This document shows positions 1-10,138 of a DNA stretch of 64,000 bases, piece after piece (position 1 is the stretch's first letter; the number at the start of each line of letters is the position of its first letter). The position numbers were made by a program, and so were the translations under genes. A model generated the notes under the pieces. The model did not search any database, had not been told where the DNA came from, and worked only from the letters and a program-made list of their open reading frames with translations. Source of the DNA: Gibbula magus (Eukaryota; Mollusca; Gastropoda; Trochida; Trochidae); contig OW388299.1 of NCBI GenBank assembly GCA_936450465.1, positions 40,993,548 through 41,057,547 of the forward strand, in the 5' to 3' direction.

Positions 1-81
1 TGGGTCACCCCTTTCGAGCCTCACCCCTTACGGTTGTCATGCAACCAAGGGCGGTAACTCTAACCTCACCACTTTCCAATC
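1..81. repeat. Left inverted terminal repeat of DIRS element (inner part)
   Basis: These bases match the reverse complement of about 6273-6356 almost perfectly (TGGGTCACCCCTTTCGAGCC against its complement ending at 6356). The outer part of this repeat lies to the left of the window. The left-end-like copy at 41797 predicts what it should contain. Confidence 0.9.
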
Positions 82-665
82 TGTCATTCTAGTTGACTGG
101 TCGCACGAAGTTTTTGCTCTCAAGTTTTCTGAGTTACGTCTTCCGATCTTGAAGAAAATGGCCCAAAAGCAATCTGTATGTGTGGTAACTTCTACCTTTT
201 TACAGTAGGGTCGAATGGCTTCACGGTTTTAGTCGTAGATTTCGTGTATTTGTAACTTACTTTCGCGCAAGAGAAAGGAAAGTCGACCCAAGATGGCGGC
301 CATTTTTTCTCGATCGATGTGTTTTGATCGTGGAATTTGGTTAGATCTGGGCTTTCCACGTTTATATATATATATTTTGGGGTTTCATATTCGATTTCTG
401 TAAGTATTTCGAATAGCCCACTGGCCTGCATGCAATTTAGAAAATTACATGTTCTTTTTCTTCCAGTGATGTTTAGGGGTGTGGCCATGTTTGTTTACGT
501 TTGTACAACTTCGCATTTGCCATTCGCCTCTGCTATTGTTTTTTACATGCATGTTACAAAACAATTACATCTCATTCCCCCATGTATTTGTATATATATT
601 CTTTAAGAAATTATATATATACGCATGTTGCAAGGATCGGTCTTGAATGGCTATTTTGTTTCTAG
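82..665 (+). other. DIRS 5' leader, no convincing ORF
   Basis: This AT-rich stretch lies between the left terminal repeat and gag and contains TATATATATA-type runs near 362-374. The short ORFs here show no recognisable domain. Just before the open gag frame there is a polypyrimidine stretch ending in AG (about 653-665) that would make a plausible 3' splice site. The open gag frame has no ATG near its start. Confidence 0.5.
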
Positions 666-2771
666 CCTTTCAAGCCGTGTTCCCTGTGTAATGGACCTGT
701 CTCCATAACGGACGGGCATGACGAGTGCTTGCGCTGTCTCGCACAGGATTTTCATCACCCTGTAAAGTGTGATATCTGCCAGGCTTTCACCCCTAAGGCC
801 AGGGCCAGACGGGATGCTGACCTGAAGTTTTTTGCTGGTGCCTTGATGCAGAACAAGGACATAGCGAACCTCGACCCTCCATCTAAGGTTAAGAAGCTAG
901 CCAAAGCAGCTAAGCTTAGTGGTAAGAAAGGTAAAGGTAAGGCTTCGGCCTCCGCGACTGTGTCCTCGATCAAGCCGGTCCTCGATGGTTCTTCATCCGA
1001 GGCCGACTCAGTCGAGGACCAGCGGGGGGCCTCAGCCGGGGAATGTACCCACCCTCCCACCCCAACAACAACTAATGTAACATCTAACACTAACCTGTTT
1101 GATATGTCACAATTCACTGCAACCATAACACAGCAGATGAAGGCTATGATTGACTCGGCGGTCTCGGGGCTCCGTACGGAGCTCCGGGCCCCGAGTCTGG
1201 AGCCCGATGCTACTCCGGCAAGGGGAGAACTCGATCTCGGCATAGTCCAAGGCACGCTTTCTCCCCGGGGTCCCCACCTCCCAGGTTCACCCCTGCGGAG
1301 CATGGAGCCCCACGCCAACACACAAACACACCAGCACTCCCAGACACCTGGCTCCGGGCAGGTCTCGTCTGGGGGACCGCTGGCCCCGCCTAACCTGGAA
1401 CCACTCCTTGGTGTTGGTTCTTAGGTGACGGCTACCACCTCTACTCCAGGGTACGAGGCGCCTCCTGTGCTTCAGGATCAGCGTGCTCGGAACCCTGCCC
1501 CGTGCTCCGAGACCCCCGGCCTAGTGTCGGGGTCCTCCGGATCGCACTCGGGACCCAAGAGCATCCCCGGGACCCAGGTCTCGGGGAACCCACTCGAGCT
1601 CGGTCCTCGAGCTGGGGGCTCGGGACAGCCGGCGACAGCTGACGGGCTCTCTCGGGGCCTTGTCGACGCCCGTGACTCTTTCCTTGTGGACTCCGAGGTT
1701 GGCTCCGGCCTCTCGGAGCGAACGGGGATCGAGTTCATGGACGTCGATGAGGTTCGGGAGGACTCGGGTTCTTTATCAGCTGCCGCTGCCATCAGGAACC
1801 TCCGTGGCTTGATCGCGGAGGCTATCCCTGGTGTTGCTGCCCCGGTCCCCGAGCCCGAGGACATGGACTACCGCTTGTCGGGGGAGGCCTTCGCTAAGAG
1901 CAAGGCTCCCGTAGTGGGGCTCCGCGTGCTCCCTTCACTAATGGACGAGCTAGTCGATCCCCTCCTAGCTGGTGCCCGCTCTACCGCCGATCTAGGCTAC
2001 TTATCTAGGCGGTATCAGCTGGGGGAGGAAGGCTTGTTCGATATTCCGTTGGTGGGGGACTGCGTGTTTACCGCGGTTTCTTTGCACCGGCCTAGGGTTA
2101 CACCCTCGGTCGGTAGGCAAGGTCGGCGGCTGCCACCCTTCACTGTTGGAGCATCTGAGTTAAAGGTGGTGTATCGGTACTATGAAGATCAGTATCGTAA
2201 CGCCGCCCAGCAACTCCAGATTGCGGTCCATCAGGCGTACCTGGCCTCCATGCAGGACCAGCTCGCTTCGAAGGTTGAGGTCTCGGGGAATTCTTCCTCT
2301 GAGCTCCTCGGGCAGCTTACCGCGGTCGGTGGCCATCTGGCGCGCGACTCTATCAAGTGTTCGGCTAACCAGATGGCATGCGCAGTGGTGGGAATGCGCA
2401 AGCTGTGGTTGTCGGCGTCAACTTGGATGCCGTCAACCCAGCAGTCCCTGCTGAATTTGCCTTTCCGGGTCGGCTCTACGCTCTTCCCGGGGGCTCAGCA
2501 GGTACTCCGGGACACCGCGGACGTCGTCACGACCTGCCGGGAGACCTCTAAGGTTCTCTCCGTGCAGGATCCAGACGTCAAGCGCGCACGCGTGTCCAAC
2601 CCTCCCCCTGCTCGTTCCTCAGCGCCGACTGGGAAACCAGCTTGGATGTCAGCTAGTCTGAATCAAGCTGGGGGCAGGGGCAAGGGTCCCAAGAAGCGTG
2701 GCGGGAAACACCAGCAGCCATCTGGCAAGCAGGGGTTTCGGGGGCGCGGGAAGCCAAACCAGGGCTCCTAG
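666..2771 (+). pseudogene. DIRS gag-like ORF interrupted by an in-frame TAG
   Basis: One reading frame stays open from about 666 to the TAG at 2769-2771, apart from a single TAG at 1422-1424; the sequence on both sides is in the same frame, so this is one ~700-residue protein with one nonsense codon. The N-terminus has a compact Cys/His cluster (CSLC, then GHDECLRC, then CDIC within about 45 residues), as in Gag proteins of DIRS elements. A Ser/Pro/Gly-rich middle follows, then a more conserved part from about 1860 to 2540, then a basic Gly/Lys/Arg-rich tail (about 2650-2770) suited to nucleic-acid binding. No ATG lies at the start, so initiation is unclear: it may use a spliced leader, a non-AUG codon or a lost ATG. 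The role by homology is RNA packaging. The TAG could be readthrough, but one point mutation is the simpler reading. Confidence 0.75.
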
Positions 2772-2791
2772 CTCCTCCCGTACCGCTCGGG

Positions 2792-4885
2792 GTGTCCAAA
2801 ATTCCGGGGGCCGGAGTGCCGCCGGAGACGGACACCTTATGCTTATTGGGACACATCCCTGTTGGCGGCCGACTGTCGAGGTTCATAGACGCTTGGGCCA
2901 AGGCCACGTCAAACACCTGGGTCCTGTCCACACTCAGGGAAGGCCACATGCCACAGTGGAAGCGCGGTCCACCTTCATTTACCGGGGTGCGGCACACGAA
3001 GGTGCCCTCCGCGCCGGAGAAGGTGGACATCCTCCGCTCAGAAGTCAAAGCGTTGCTGAGCAAGGCTGCGATAGAGCTAGTGCCTGTGGGCCAGGAAGAG
3101 AGCGGATATTATTCCACATACTTCCTGGTGACCAAGAAGGGCGGAGGGTTCAGACCTATCCTAAATCTAAAAATCATGAACAAACTCATAGAGGTACCAT
3201 CGTTCAAGATGGAGACTCTAAGGTCTGTGATTTCGTCAGTGCAGGTCGGGGAGTGGCTATCCTCCATAGACCTCAAAGACGCTTACCTTCACGTACCGAT
3301 GCACCCAGACTTCAAGAAGTTTCTGCGGTTTGCATTCGACGGGAAGTGTTATCAGTTCAGGGTGTTACCCTTCGGAATCTCCACGGCTCCGAGGGTATTC
3401 ACCAAGCTCATGCTGGTAGCTGCTCAGGTAGCCAGGTCTCAGGGCAGGTGTTGTCATCCCTACCTGGACGACTGGCTCCTCAGAGCGCTGTCTCAGCTAC
3501 AGAACCACGAGTCCACCCAGGCCATTCTGCACACGTTGGTCTCGCTGGGGTGGATCGTGAATCTCAAAAAGTCGGAGCTAGCCCCATCACGGGACTTAGT
3601 CTTCCTGGGCTCCAGGTTCCGGACGGAGCCGGGGATCGTATCCCTGGCCCCGGACCGGGTCCCGAAGATCCTCGGGGCTGTGAACTCGTTTCTCAGCGCT
3701 CCAACCCACACGGCTCGGGTCTGGCTCCAGCTCCTTGGAGTCATGGCAGCGACCATAGACGTGGTTTGGAGGTCCCGGCTCCGCATGAGGCCCGTCCAAC
3801 AAGCTTTGGCGGGTCTGTGGTCCCACTCGGAGTCTTACGAGAAGCTGCTCGTCACTCCGGGGTGGGTCTTACCACACCTCTCTTGGTGGACCGATGTCGA
3901 TCACCTGACTCGGGGTTACCCCCTGCAGGCTCCGGCGCCGACCCTGACTGTTCAGACCGACGCCTCCCTCACGGGATGGGGCGGGGTTCTGGGATCTCGT
4001 ACGGTCTCGGGCCTGTGGTCACAAGCCGAGTCTCAGATGCACATCAATGTGTTAGAACTCAGGGCGGCCAGGCTAGTCTTGCAACATCTGAGAGATCAGG
4101 TGAGGGGTCAGGTGGTCCGGCTTCAGCTGGACAACAGGACCGCCATGGCTTACATCCTCAATCAGGGCGGGACGGTTTCTCCATCCCTCCTGGAGGAGAC
4201 GTGGCAGTTCTTCCTTTGGTGCGACGAGGGCGACACCACGGTTCTGCCAGTGTACTTACCAGGGGTGGACAATATCCGAGCGGACGCTCTGTCTCGCCGG
4301 ATCCTTGCCCCCCACGAGTGGCTACTGGATCGAGAGATATTCGAGACTATCTCCCAGTTATACGGGTCATTCCAGGTGGATCTGTTTGCGTCAGGGACGA
4401 ACTTTCAGATACCCCAGTTTTGCTCCAGGATACCCGACACTCGGGCTCTATCCCAGGATGCATTCGAACTGGACTGGACAGACAGAGTTCTGTGGGCTTT
4501 CCCACCAGTGCCTCTGATCTCCAAAGTCCTTGCCCGTCTAGCCACTCATCCTCCGCGTCTGCTGGTGCTAATCACACCTCTGTGGGCAGCGCAAACTTGG
4601 TTTCCACAGGTACTCAGGTCTCTGGCTATGCCACCTGTTCTGTTACCGTGTCGGCCGGGACTTCTGTCCCAGGACGGAGCCCCCCACCCCAACCCCAGGG
4701 TGCAGTGGGTGGCTTGGCCTCTGTCCGGAATCGCCTCCAAAGTAGCGGTATTCCTGCACGAGTTGCAGACACAATACTGGCTTCGAGGAGGGATTCAACG
4801 AACATTCAGTATGAAGATAGATGGGCCTGCTATTCGCGCTGGTGTGCAGATAGGGACGTACTCGATCCCTTTTCTGCAGATCTAG
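2792..4885 (+). CDS. DIRS reverse transcriptase - RNase H - methylase-like polyprotein
   Basis: This is an intact ORF of about 697 residues that would copy the element's RNA into DNA. The RT domain spans about residues 70-280: KKGGGFRPILNL, SIDLKDAYLHVP (about 158-169, first catalytic Asp) and the YLDDWL box (about 224-229). RNase H follows at about 380-505, with acidic positions in QTDAS (D390), LELRA (E422), LQLDN (D447) and IRADALSR (D498). The C-terminal part, with VDLFAS at about 529 and AFPP at about 569, fits the Dam-like methylase module typical of DIRS elements; its function is not established. The ORF begins 20 bases after the gag stop, in a different frame, and the first codon is GTG. 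No ATG occurs until about residue 53, so expression may depend on frameshifting or reinitiation. Its 3' end overlaps the recombinase ORF. Confidence 0.9.
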   Translation: MSKIPGAGVPPETDTLCLLGHIPVGGRLSRFIDAWAKATSNTWVLSTLREGHMPQWKRGPPSFTGVRHTKVPSAPEKVDILRSEVKALLSKAAIELVPVGQEESGYYSTYFLVTKKGGGFRPILNLKIMNKLIEVPSFKMETLRSVISSVQVGEWLSSIDLKDAYLHVPMHPDFKKFLRFAFDGKCYQFRVLPFGISTAPRVFTKLMLVAAQVARSQGRCCHPYLDDWLLRALSQLQNHESTQAILHTLVSLGWIVNLKKSELAPSRDLVFLGSRFRTEPGIVSLAPDRVPKILGAVNSFLSAPTHTARVWLQLLGVMAATIDVVWRSRLRMRPVQQALAGLWSHSESYEKLLVTPGWVLPHLSWWTDVDHLTRGYPLQAPAPTLTVQTDASLTGWGGVLGSRTVSGLWSQAESQMHINVLELRAARLVLQHLRDQVRGQVVRLQLDNRTAMAYILNQGGTVSPSLLEETWQFFLWCDEGDTTVLPVYLPGVDNIRADALSRRILAPHEWLLDREIFETISQLYGSFQVDLFASGTNFQIPQFCSRIPDTRALSQDAFELDWTDRVLWAFPPVPLISKVLARLATHPPRLLVLITPLWAAQTWFPQVLRSLAMPPVLLPCRPGLLSQDGAPHPNPRVQWVAWPLSGIASKVAVFLHELQTQYWLRGGIQRTFSMKIDGPAIRAGVQIGTYSIPFLQI

Positions 4886-5771
4886 TGTTGGTCCTGGAGT
4901 TTCTGCAGTCTAGATTGGATGCGGGCTTGGCCGCATCGACTGTCAGAGGTTACTCCACGGCTATTTCAGCCTTTCATGTCCCGGTGGACGGCGCTCTTTT
5001 GGGTGCCCACCCATTGGTCCAGCGTTTTTTAGCAGGCGTGGACAGGATCCGGCCTCCTGTGAGGCGGATCAGCCCAGTGTGGGACCTTTCAATAGTCCTC
5101 GATTGGCTATCGGGGCCTAGGTTCAGGGATTTGTCTTCACTGTCTCTCCAGTTATTGACCTGGAAGGCAGCTTTTCTAGTGGCGGTGGCGTCTGGCAGAC
5201 GGGTAGGCGACATACATGCTATGTCCGCCGATCCCGATCTCACAGTCTTCCACAGGGACAGAGTCAGTATCAGGCTGCCAGACTCCTACCGACCAAAAGT
5301 GGCCCACTCCTTTCATGTGTCGGCCCCCATTGAATTGCCCGCGCTTAGACAGCCGGCAGCTTCGGGCTCTCAGGCCTCGCACGATCACATCCTAGACGTG
5401 CGTAGGACCTTGAGAGAACAGCCTCTATCCGTAGGGATAATCAGCTTTTCTGCTGTTACGGTGGAGGTAAACAAGGTTTGCCCGCCTCTAAACAGTCAAT
5501 CTCGAGATGGATTGTCTCTGCAATATGCCAAGCGTATGTTCACAAGGGCCGTGAGCCCCCAGGTGACCTCAAGGCTCATTCGGTTAGGGCAGTCGCGACG
5601 TCCAAGGCGTACGCAGCGGCCCTGCCTATCGAAGAGATCTGCTCCGCTGCTATCTGGAGCCAGCCTAGCACGTTCATTCGTCATTACCAACTCGACAGGC
5701 TCTCGGGCGAGCGTGCTCGGTTTGGTCAGACAGTTCTCTCCGGTGGGCAGAGTCGTCAACCCCCTAGCTGA
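4720..5771 (+). pseudogene. DIRS tyrosine recombinase, frameshifted near the middle
   Basis: This would be the integrase-equivalent of the element. The N-terminal SAM-like part (frame of base 4720, from about VRNRLQSSGI) and the first catalytic Arg, in ASGRRVGDIHAM (about 5190-5224), are in one frame. The rest of the catalytic set is in another frame from about 5405 to the TGA at 5769-5771: SKQSISRWI, the H-x-x-R box in LKAHSVRAVATS (about 5572-5607), then AIWSQPSTFIRHY with the nucleophile Tyr near 5687. A net change of one lost base or two gained bases around 5400-5412 accounts for the switch. Upstream it overlaps the end of the RT ORF by about 160 bases, as is usual in DIRS elements. No clear ATG marks its start, so the 5' border given here is approximate. 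Confidence 0.85.
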
Positions 5772-6141
5772 ATGAGCTGATGAGGGTTGGTCGATCTGTT
5801 GTTTTTAATTATTAACTAACGCCACTAATATCCGTTGATACTAAGGGCCCAAGTCCTTTATCCCACGGTTATTTCCCCGGCTGAGGACTCCCGTGGGGTG
5901 ATCTTTGCTATGGGATTTTTTGTCCTCATCTTCTCTCTTACAAAAAAGGGGGGGGGGGGGGGGGGTTTTCAGACCGGTAAGGCGACTGAGAGTGCGCCAC
6001 GTAATCCCCAGGTCATTGAGGTTATAGCCCATGGTGGATCCATTTTTGTACTTTGGGTGAGTAATCTCTTGTACTTCGTTTTGCGCCTTCGGGTGCAGTC
6101 TGAATGCCACTGCCATTGATTTAATCTTTGGGAGTCTGTCT
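5772..6141 (+). other. DIRS 3' untranslated spacer with an 18-base G tract
   Basis: This is non-coding sequence between the recombinase stop and the internal complementary region. It holds a homopolymer of 18 G at 5948-5965. No domain is visible in the short ORFs here. Confidence 0.6.
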
Positions 6142-6236
6142 TATGCAATAAGTACCCCAAGGAGGATCCCTTCTGAAAAAGAATCGAACAAACCTGTATA
6201 GGTTCCAGATTCTTTGAAGAGGATCCTCCTTGGGGT
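6142..6236. repeat. Internal complementary region of DIRS element
   Basis: The left half (about 6142-6183, ATGCAATAAGTACCCCAAGG) is the reverse complement of the left-terminus-like sequence at 41797-41836. The right half (about 6184-6236) is the reverse complement of the outer edge of the right terminal repeat (about 6446-6500). In the DIRS model this region bridges the two ends so that a circular replication product can form. The two halves joined here are what the model requires. Confidence 0.85.
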
Positions 6237-6272
6237 AGGGCCACCCACCTCCCCTTCATTCAGCCTGCATGA

Positions 6273-6504
6273 CTGGATTGGAAAGTGGTGAGGTTAGAGT
6301 TACCGCCCTTGGTTGCATGACAACCGTAAGGGGTGAGGCTCGAAAGGGGTGACCCAAAGTACGTTTTTTTAGTTTTTTAACTAATTTTATGTGGAAAATA
6401 TAGTTACAACCTGTCATATATCTAAAATCTAGGATTTTATGCAATAAGTACCCCAAGGAGGATCCTCTTCAAAGAATCTGGAACCTATACAGGTTTGTTC
6501 GAAT
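6273..6504. repeat. Right inverted terminal repeat of DIRS element
   Basis: The inner part (6273-6356) is the reverse complement of 1-81. The outer part (6357-6504) matches the DIRS remnant at 41797-42065 in reverse complement up to about 6470, then ends with GGTTTGTTCGAATTT, which that remnant also carries at its far end. The shared endpoint puts the element boundary at about 6504. Confidence 0.82.
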
Positions 6505-6969
6505 TTAATTTGTTATGCTAATGTGGTGTGCCATATATGCTAAAAATAGATCTACGATAACAGAGTGCCGAATTTGTCTTCAAGAATACCCTGATAGAAC
6601 CCTCCCTTTAACTTGTATATTTCATGAAATAACTGAGAGAAGACTGCTTGTAAGTCAATTTAAATGACGAAAGGGGGTGAATTATTCAGTGCCAAACCGT
6701 TCTGGGCGTGCCATTTACAGAAATCCAAATCCTCCAGGAGTGACAGCTGTCTAAAAGACATTCTAAAATATTTCAGGGGCTAATAAATGGTTAACCAAAA
6801 ACTACAAAAATGTGCAAGCCCCACCAAAAGTTGAATGAGCTGTTCGACCACCCTTGCTCCAATGATTCAAAGTTACAAATTAACAAATCGAAAAATGACG
6901 AATCAAACAAATATTTTTTGCTCATAAAATAAACCTTTGTTCACCTGACCCATGTTCACATCTTGATAT
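6505..6969. other. Intergenic, nothing recognised
   Basis: This is AT-rich sequence without a convincing ORF. A short piece near 6590 (GATAGAACCCTCCCTTTAA) recurs in the ~150-bp array at 17.7-18.2 kb. Confidence 0.4.
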
Positions 6970-7080
6970 CATCCACTCATGGTTCGCTCGTTCCAGCTGA
7001 TGTTCACAAGTGTCGCCGCAATGCATAACAACGTTCGTGTTGCTGGCTTTCTCCCTGCAATAATAGCTCCAAGACCAATA
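6970..7080 (+). mobile_element. tRNA-derived SINE, diverged 3' fragment
   Basis: The sequence resembles the SINE body seen at 41550-41660 (TGGTTCGCTCGTTCCAGCTG, then GCTTTCTCCCTGCAATAAT). The tRNA-like head is missing. Confidence 0.6.
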
Positions 7081-7229
7081 TTTAAAACCAAAATGTTAAA
7101 TTCATTATGTCATGCTGTCTGTAATAATCTATCAATTCAACTAATAAAGAACCTGTCAAAATCTATAAATCTATAAGCAGGAGAAGATTCCAACAACGAA
7201 TCTATTCTGCTGTCTGAAAACGACCCTGT

Positions 7230-8130
7230 ATTTTTATCCCCCGCCCACAACGAAGTTGGCGGGGGATATAGAAATGAGCTCCGTCCGTCCGTCTGTCTGT
7301 CTGTCCGTCTGTGCGTCCAGGGTTTTCCATTCCGGCCTCAAACTTCAAAACTATAAGACATATCTCAACGAAACTTGGTGTGTGGAACAATCATCATGTG
7401 TAGATGTGCCTTTTGAGGTTTTCAACTTTTTCGAGTTATTTTTTTTCCCCGTTTCCATGGAAACATAACTTAGAATTTCGTTTCCGGAGCAGAACTCGAA
7501 AACTATAACACATATCTCAACGAAACTTGGTGTGTGGAACAATCATCATGTGTAGATGTGCCTTTTGGGGTATTCAACTTCTTTGAGTTATTTTTTTTGA
7601 CCGATTCCATGGAAATGTAACTTAGAATTTCGTTTCCGGAACATAACTCAAAAACTATAAGACATATCTCAACGAAACTTGGTGTGAGGAATAATCATCA
7701 TGTGTAGATGTGCCTTTTGGGGTTTTCAACTTCTTCGAGCTATTTTTTTTAACCGTTTCCATTGAAACGTAACTTAGAATTTCGTTTCCGGAGCAGAACT
7801 CGAAAACTATAAGACATATCTCAACGAAACTTGGTGTGTGGAACAATCATCATTTGTAGTTGTGCCTTTTGGGGTTTACAACTTCTTTGAGATATTTTTG
7901 TTGACTGTTTCCATGGAAACGTAACTTAGAATTTCGTTTCCGGAACAGAACTCGAAAACTGTAAGACATATCTCAAAGAAACTTGGTGTTTGGAACAATC
8001 ATCATGTGTAGATGTGCCTTTTGGGATTTTCAACTTCTTCACAATTTTTAATTTGTTTAATTTTTACCATTTCCATTGATACATAACTTAATAATTCATT
8101 TCCGGAGCAGAACTCAAAAACTGCCATGGA
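7230..8130 (+). repeat. (CCGT)n-led repeat with ~152-bp tandem units
   Basis: A lead-in (CCCGCC...GGCGGGGGATATAG, then CCGTCCGTCCGTCTGTCTG at about 7279) is followed by five to six tandem units near 7340, 7495, 7645, 7797, 7949 and 8105. Each contains TCAACGAAACTTGGTGTG, CATGTGTAGATGTGCC and TTTCGTTTCCGGA. Related single copies lie at 10945-11060, 13945-14010 and 60470-60720. ORFs in both strands follow the repeat and are not genes. Confidence 0.8.
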
Positions 8131-8460
8131 TGTATTTTTAGTTCATCTGGCCTGAAAGGCCCGATGGGCTTATGGCATGGCATGGTGTCCGGCGTCCGTC
8201 CGTCTGTAAACTTTTCGCATTTTGTCTTCATTTCCAGAACCACTTGGTCTAAGGAGCTGAAATTTTGTGCGAGAACTCCTTGGCTTTGCTTACAACCAAA
8301 AAAACCTATTTTCATCTTGGTCATGAGCAAACGATAACCATCAGTTGCAATAAACCTTATATTGGGTAGGCTAAGGTTGTTTTTATATGTTACAAACCTT
8401 ACAGGGAGTGGCATCCCTGCCCTACTTAGCAACCAAATGTAACATATCATCATCCATCCT
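8130..8460. repeat. AGCTCATC-type dispersed repeat, fragment
   Basis: It begins with GTTCATCTGGCCTGAAAGG and the GGCATGGCATGG/(CCGT)n lead also found at 29580. The 121-residue minus-strand ORF at 8088-8453 is an accidental frame through this repeat. Confidence 0.65.
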
Positions 8461-8535
8461 GCTACATCAGGCTATAAGGAGATTGTACGAGCCTAATACT
8501 GATACAAATAACCTGATATAGCAGGATGATCATAA
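8449..8535. mobile_element. Short foldback/MITE-like element
   Basis: The ends are inverted copies: CATCCTGCTACATCAGGCT at about 8455 and AACCTGATATAGCAGGATG at about 8510. The whole is under 100 bp and has no coding capacity. Confidence 0.55.
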
Positions 8536-9963
8536 TTTAAATATTGTATCTCATTCAATTCTGTAAGATACTTTGGGCTCAAGTTGAAATGTTACAATCT
8601 GCAGGAGAGTAAGATTAAAGGTAAGACCAATATAGATTGCTTATAACTGGACACTGGTTAGTTGAAAAAAGGTTCATAGTCACTGTTATTCAACAACTAT
8701 TCTTCAATAAATGTTCCCAAAGGCGGGGGATATGGCCGACTCTGTCTGCTTGTTCATATGGTAAAAGAAAATTAAACATTTTCCAATCAAAATTACTTTT
8801 AATTTAATTTTAATTTTTTATTTAAACAAAATTGGAATGAAACCTGTTCAAAGTGTATGTGTGGTAATAATATTGAGAACTCTTACCAATTTTTCTTTGA
8901 ATGTTATCTATACAATAATGAGAGAGAAAACATCATTAGAGCGCATACTTCATGCAACATGTTTGTCAATAAATCTTGAACTTTTGTTAGAGGGAAGTGC
9001 AAACCTGTCATTTTGTCAAAATGAAAATATATTTCAGCTAGTTCAATCATTTATTCACGAAACCGAACGCCTTGTGTAACACATTTATACTTATGTATCA
9101 GTTCTTTGAATGTTAATTTTCTTCTTGCAGTTCTGTCTTGTCCAGTACTTGTCATCTTTTTCTTACGAATATAATGTTATGTTATAAAGTTTGAAAATAA
9201 AATTCGAATCTGCATCCCTGTTATAAACTGTAAATACCAAGGAGAGGGTATCCTAAGTTGGATAACATGTTCCCAATCGTTTTCATAAGAATAAAATAGG
9301 TTTAAACCAAACCAACGACCCTGTAAAACCAAAATCAGCTGACTTGTCAGTTTCAGTATGATGCATGGACATCACTGAGAATAATCTGTTTTCTGTGAAA
9401 GGAAAGCGTTCTGGCGATATGTTTTCATACCAGGAACACAACATAAATTAAATTCACATCACTTCATAACTTTGAAAATTTTCGCATGTAAACTTTGCCT
9501 TGAAAATTTCTAGGTCCGGTTCTGATAACACTCAATTACCAGGTGGTCATCAGCGCAGAAGTGAACGAGATAATCTGATAGCTCTTTTCAATTATGATCC
9601 ATTTTCTCATCTTGATACGATCACTAGAAGTTGTGTCACAGAATCACAGACACTGTGTCACGGAACACACGTTGCCTCAAAATGATAAATATTGAACATG
9701 TGAGCAGTCTCTTTGTTGGTTGTCCCTGGGAACAACAAGATAAAACAGTGATAACATGAAACATAGTTATCAAATACATGCTGTTTAGATAATGAACAAA
9801 TGTAACATTGAAAAATATGTATCAAATACATGCAATTTAGATAGCGAACAAATTATAATTTACATTGAAAAATAATTATCAAATGATTTCATTAGTGACC
9901 AAATGTAATATTGTTAATTATACTCCCACATACAAAGTATTGGGGCTATTTAGACAGTGTATG
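8536..9963. other. Intergenic, nothing recognised
   Basis: This is AT-rich single-copy-looking DNA. The ORFs at 8837-9079 and 9500-9685 are short, have no domain and show no splice or promoter support. A local near-duplicate (ATCAAATACATGC twice, near 9770 and 9820) is minor. Confidence 0.4.
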
Positions 9964-10138
9964 CAGGGATTGGGAAAGGTAGGGGCCATGGGCTATTTCG
10001 CACATTGGTTGAAAAAATGGCCCATTAAAATTTGACATTTTACTATTGCTACAAAGGGGAATGGCCCATTTAAAATTCCGAAAATGACTAAAAGGCTTAA
10101 AAATAGCCCATTCTCAAAGGTGTCTCTCTCAATCCCTG
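9964..10138. mobile_element. 175-bp MITE with CAGGGATTG ends and GTATG duplication
   Basis: The ends are inverted: CAGGGATTGGGAAAGG on the left and, read inwards on the other strand, CAGGGATTGAGAGAGA on the right. GTATG lies directly outside both ends (9959-9963 and 10139-10143) and looks like a 5-bp target duplication. Terminal CAGGG and subterminal GGGCTATTT/AATAGCCCA suggest a hAT-type non-autonomous element; the class is inferred from the ends only. Confidence 0.7.

Larger units (their letters stand above)
1..6504 (+). mobile_element. DIRS-order tyrosine-recombinase retrotransposon, nearly complete
   Basis: The element has the layout that defines DIRS retrotransposons: inverted terminal repeats, a Gag-like ORF, an RT/RNase H/methylase-like ORF, an overlapping tyrosine recombinase ORF in another frame, and an internal complementary region near the 3' end. 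The first ~80 bases are the reverse complement of about 6273-6356. The right terminal repeat runs on to about 6504, so the left end of the element lies before base 1. There is no integrase or DDE domain. Known family biology: circular DNA made from the RNA is inserted by the recombinase, without target duplication. Two lesions (TAG at 1422 in gag, frameshift near 5405 in the recombinase) make this copy probably non-autonomous, but its ORFs are otherwise long and open, which suggests recent activity. Confidence 0.93.

Noticed and set aside
755..1864. Minus-strand ORFs over gag
   Set aside because: They are antisense shadows of the GC-rich gag frame with no recognised domain.
2698..4700. Long plus-strand ORF upstream of the recombinase in its frame
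   Set aside because: It overlaps the RT-RNase H coding region in another frame and lacks any domain until about 4720; high GC keeps the frame open.
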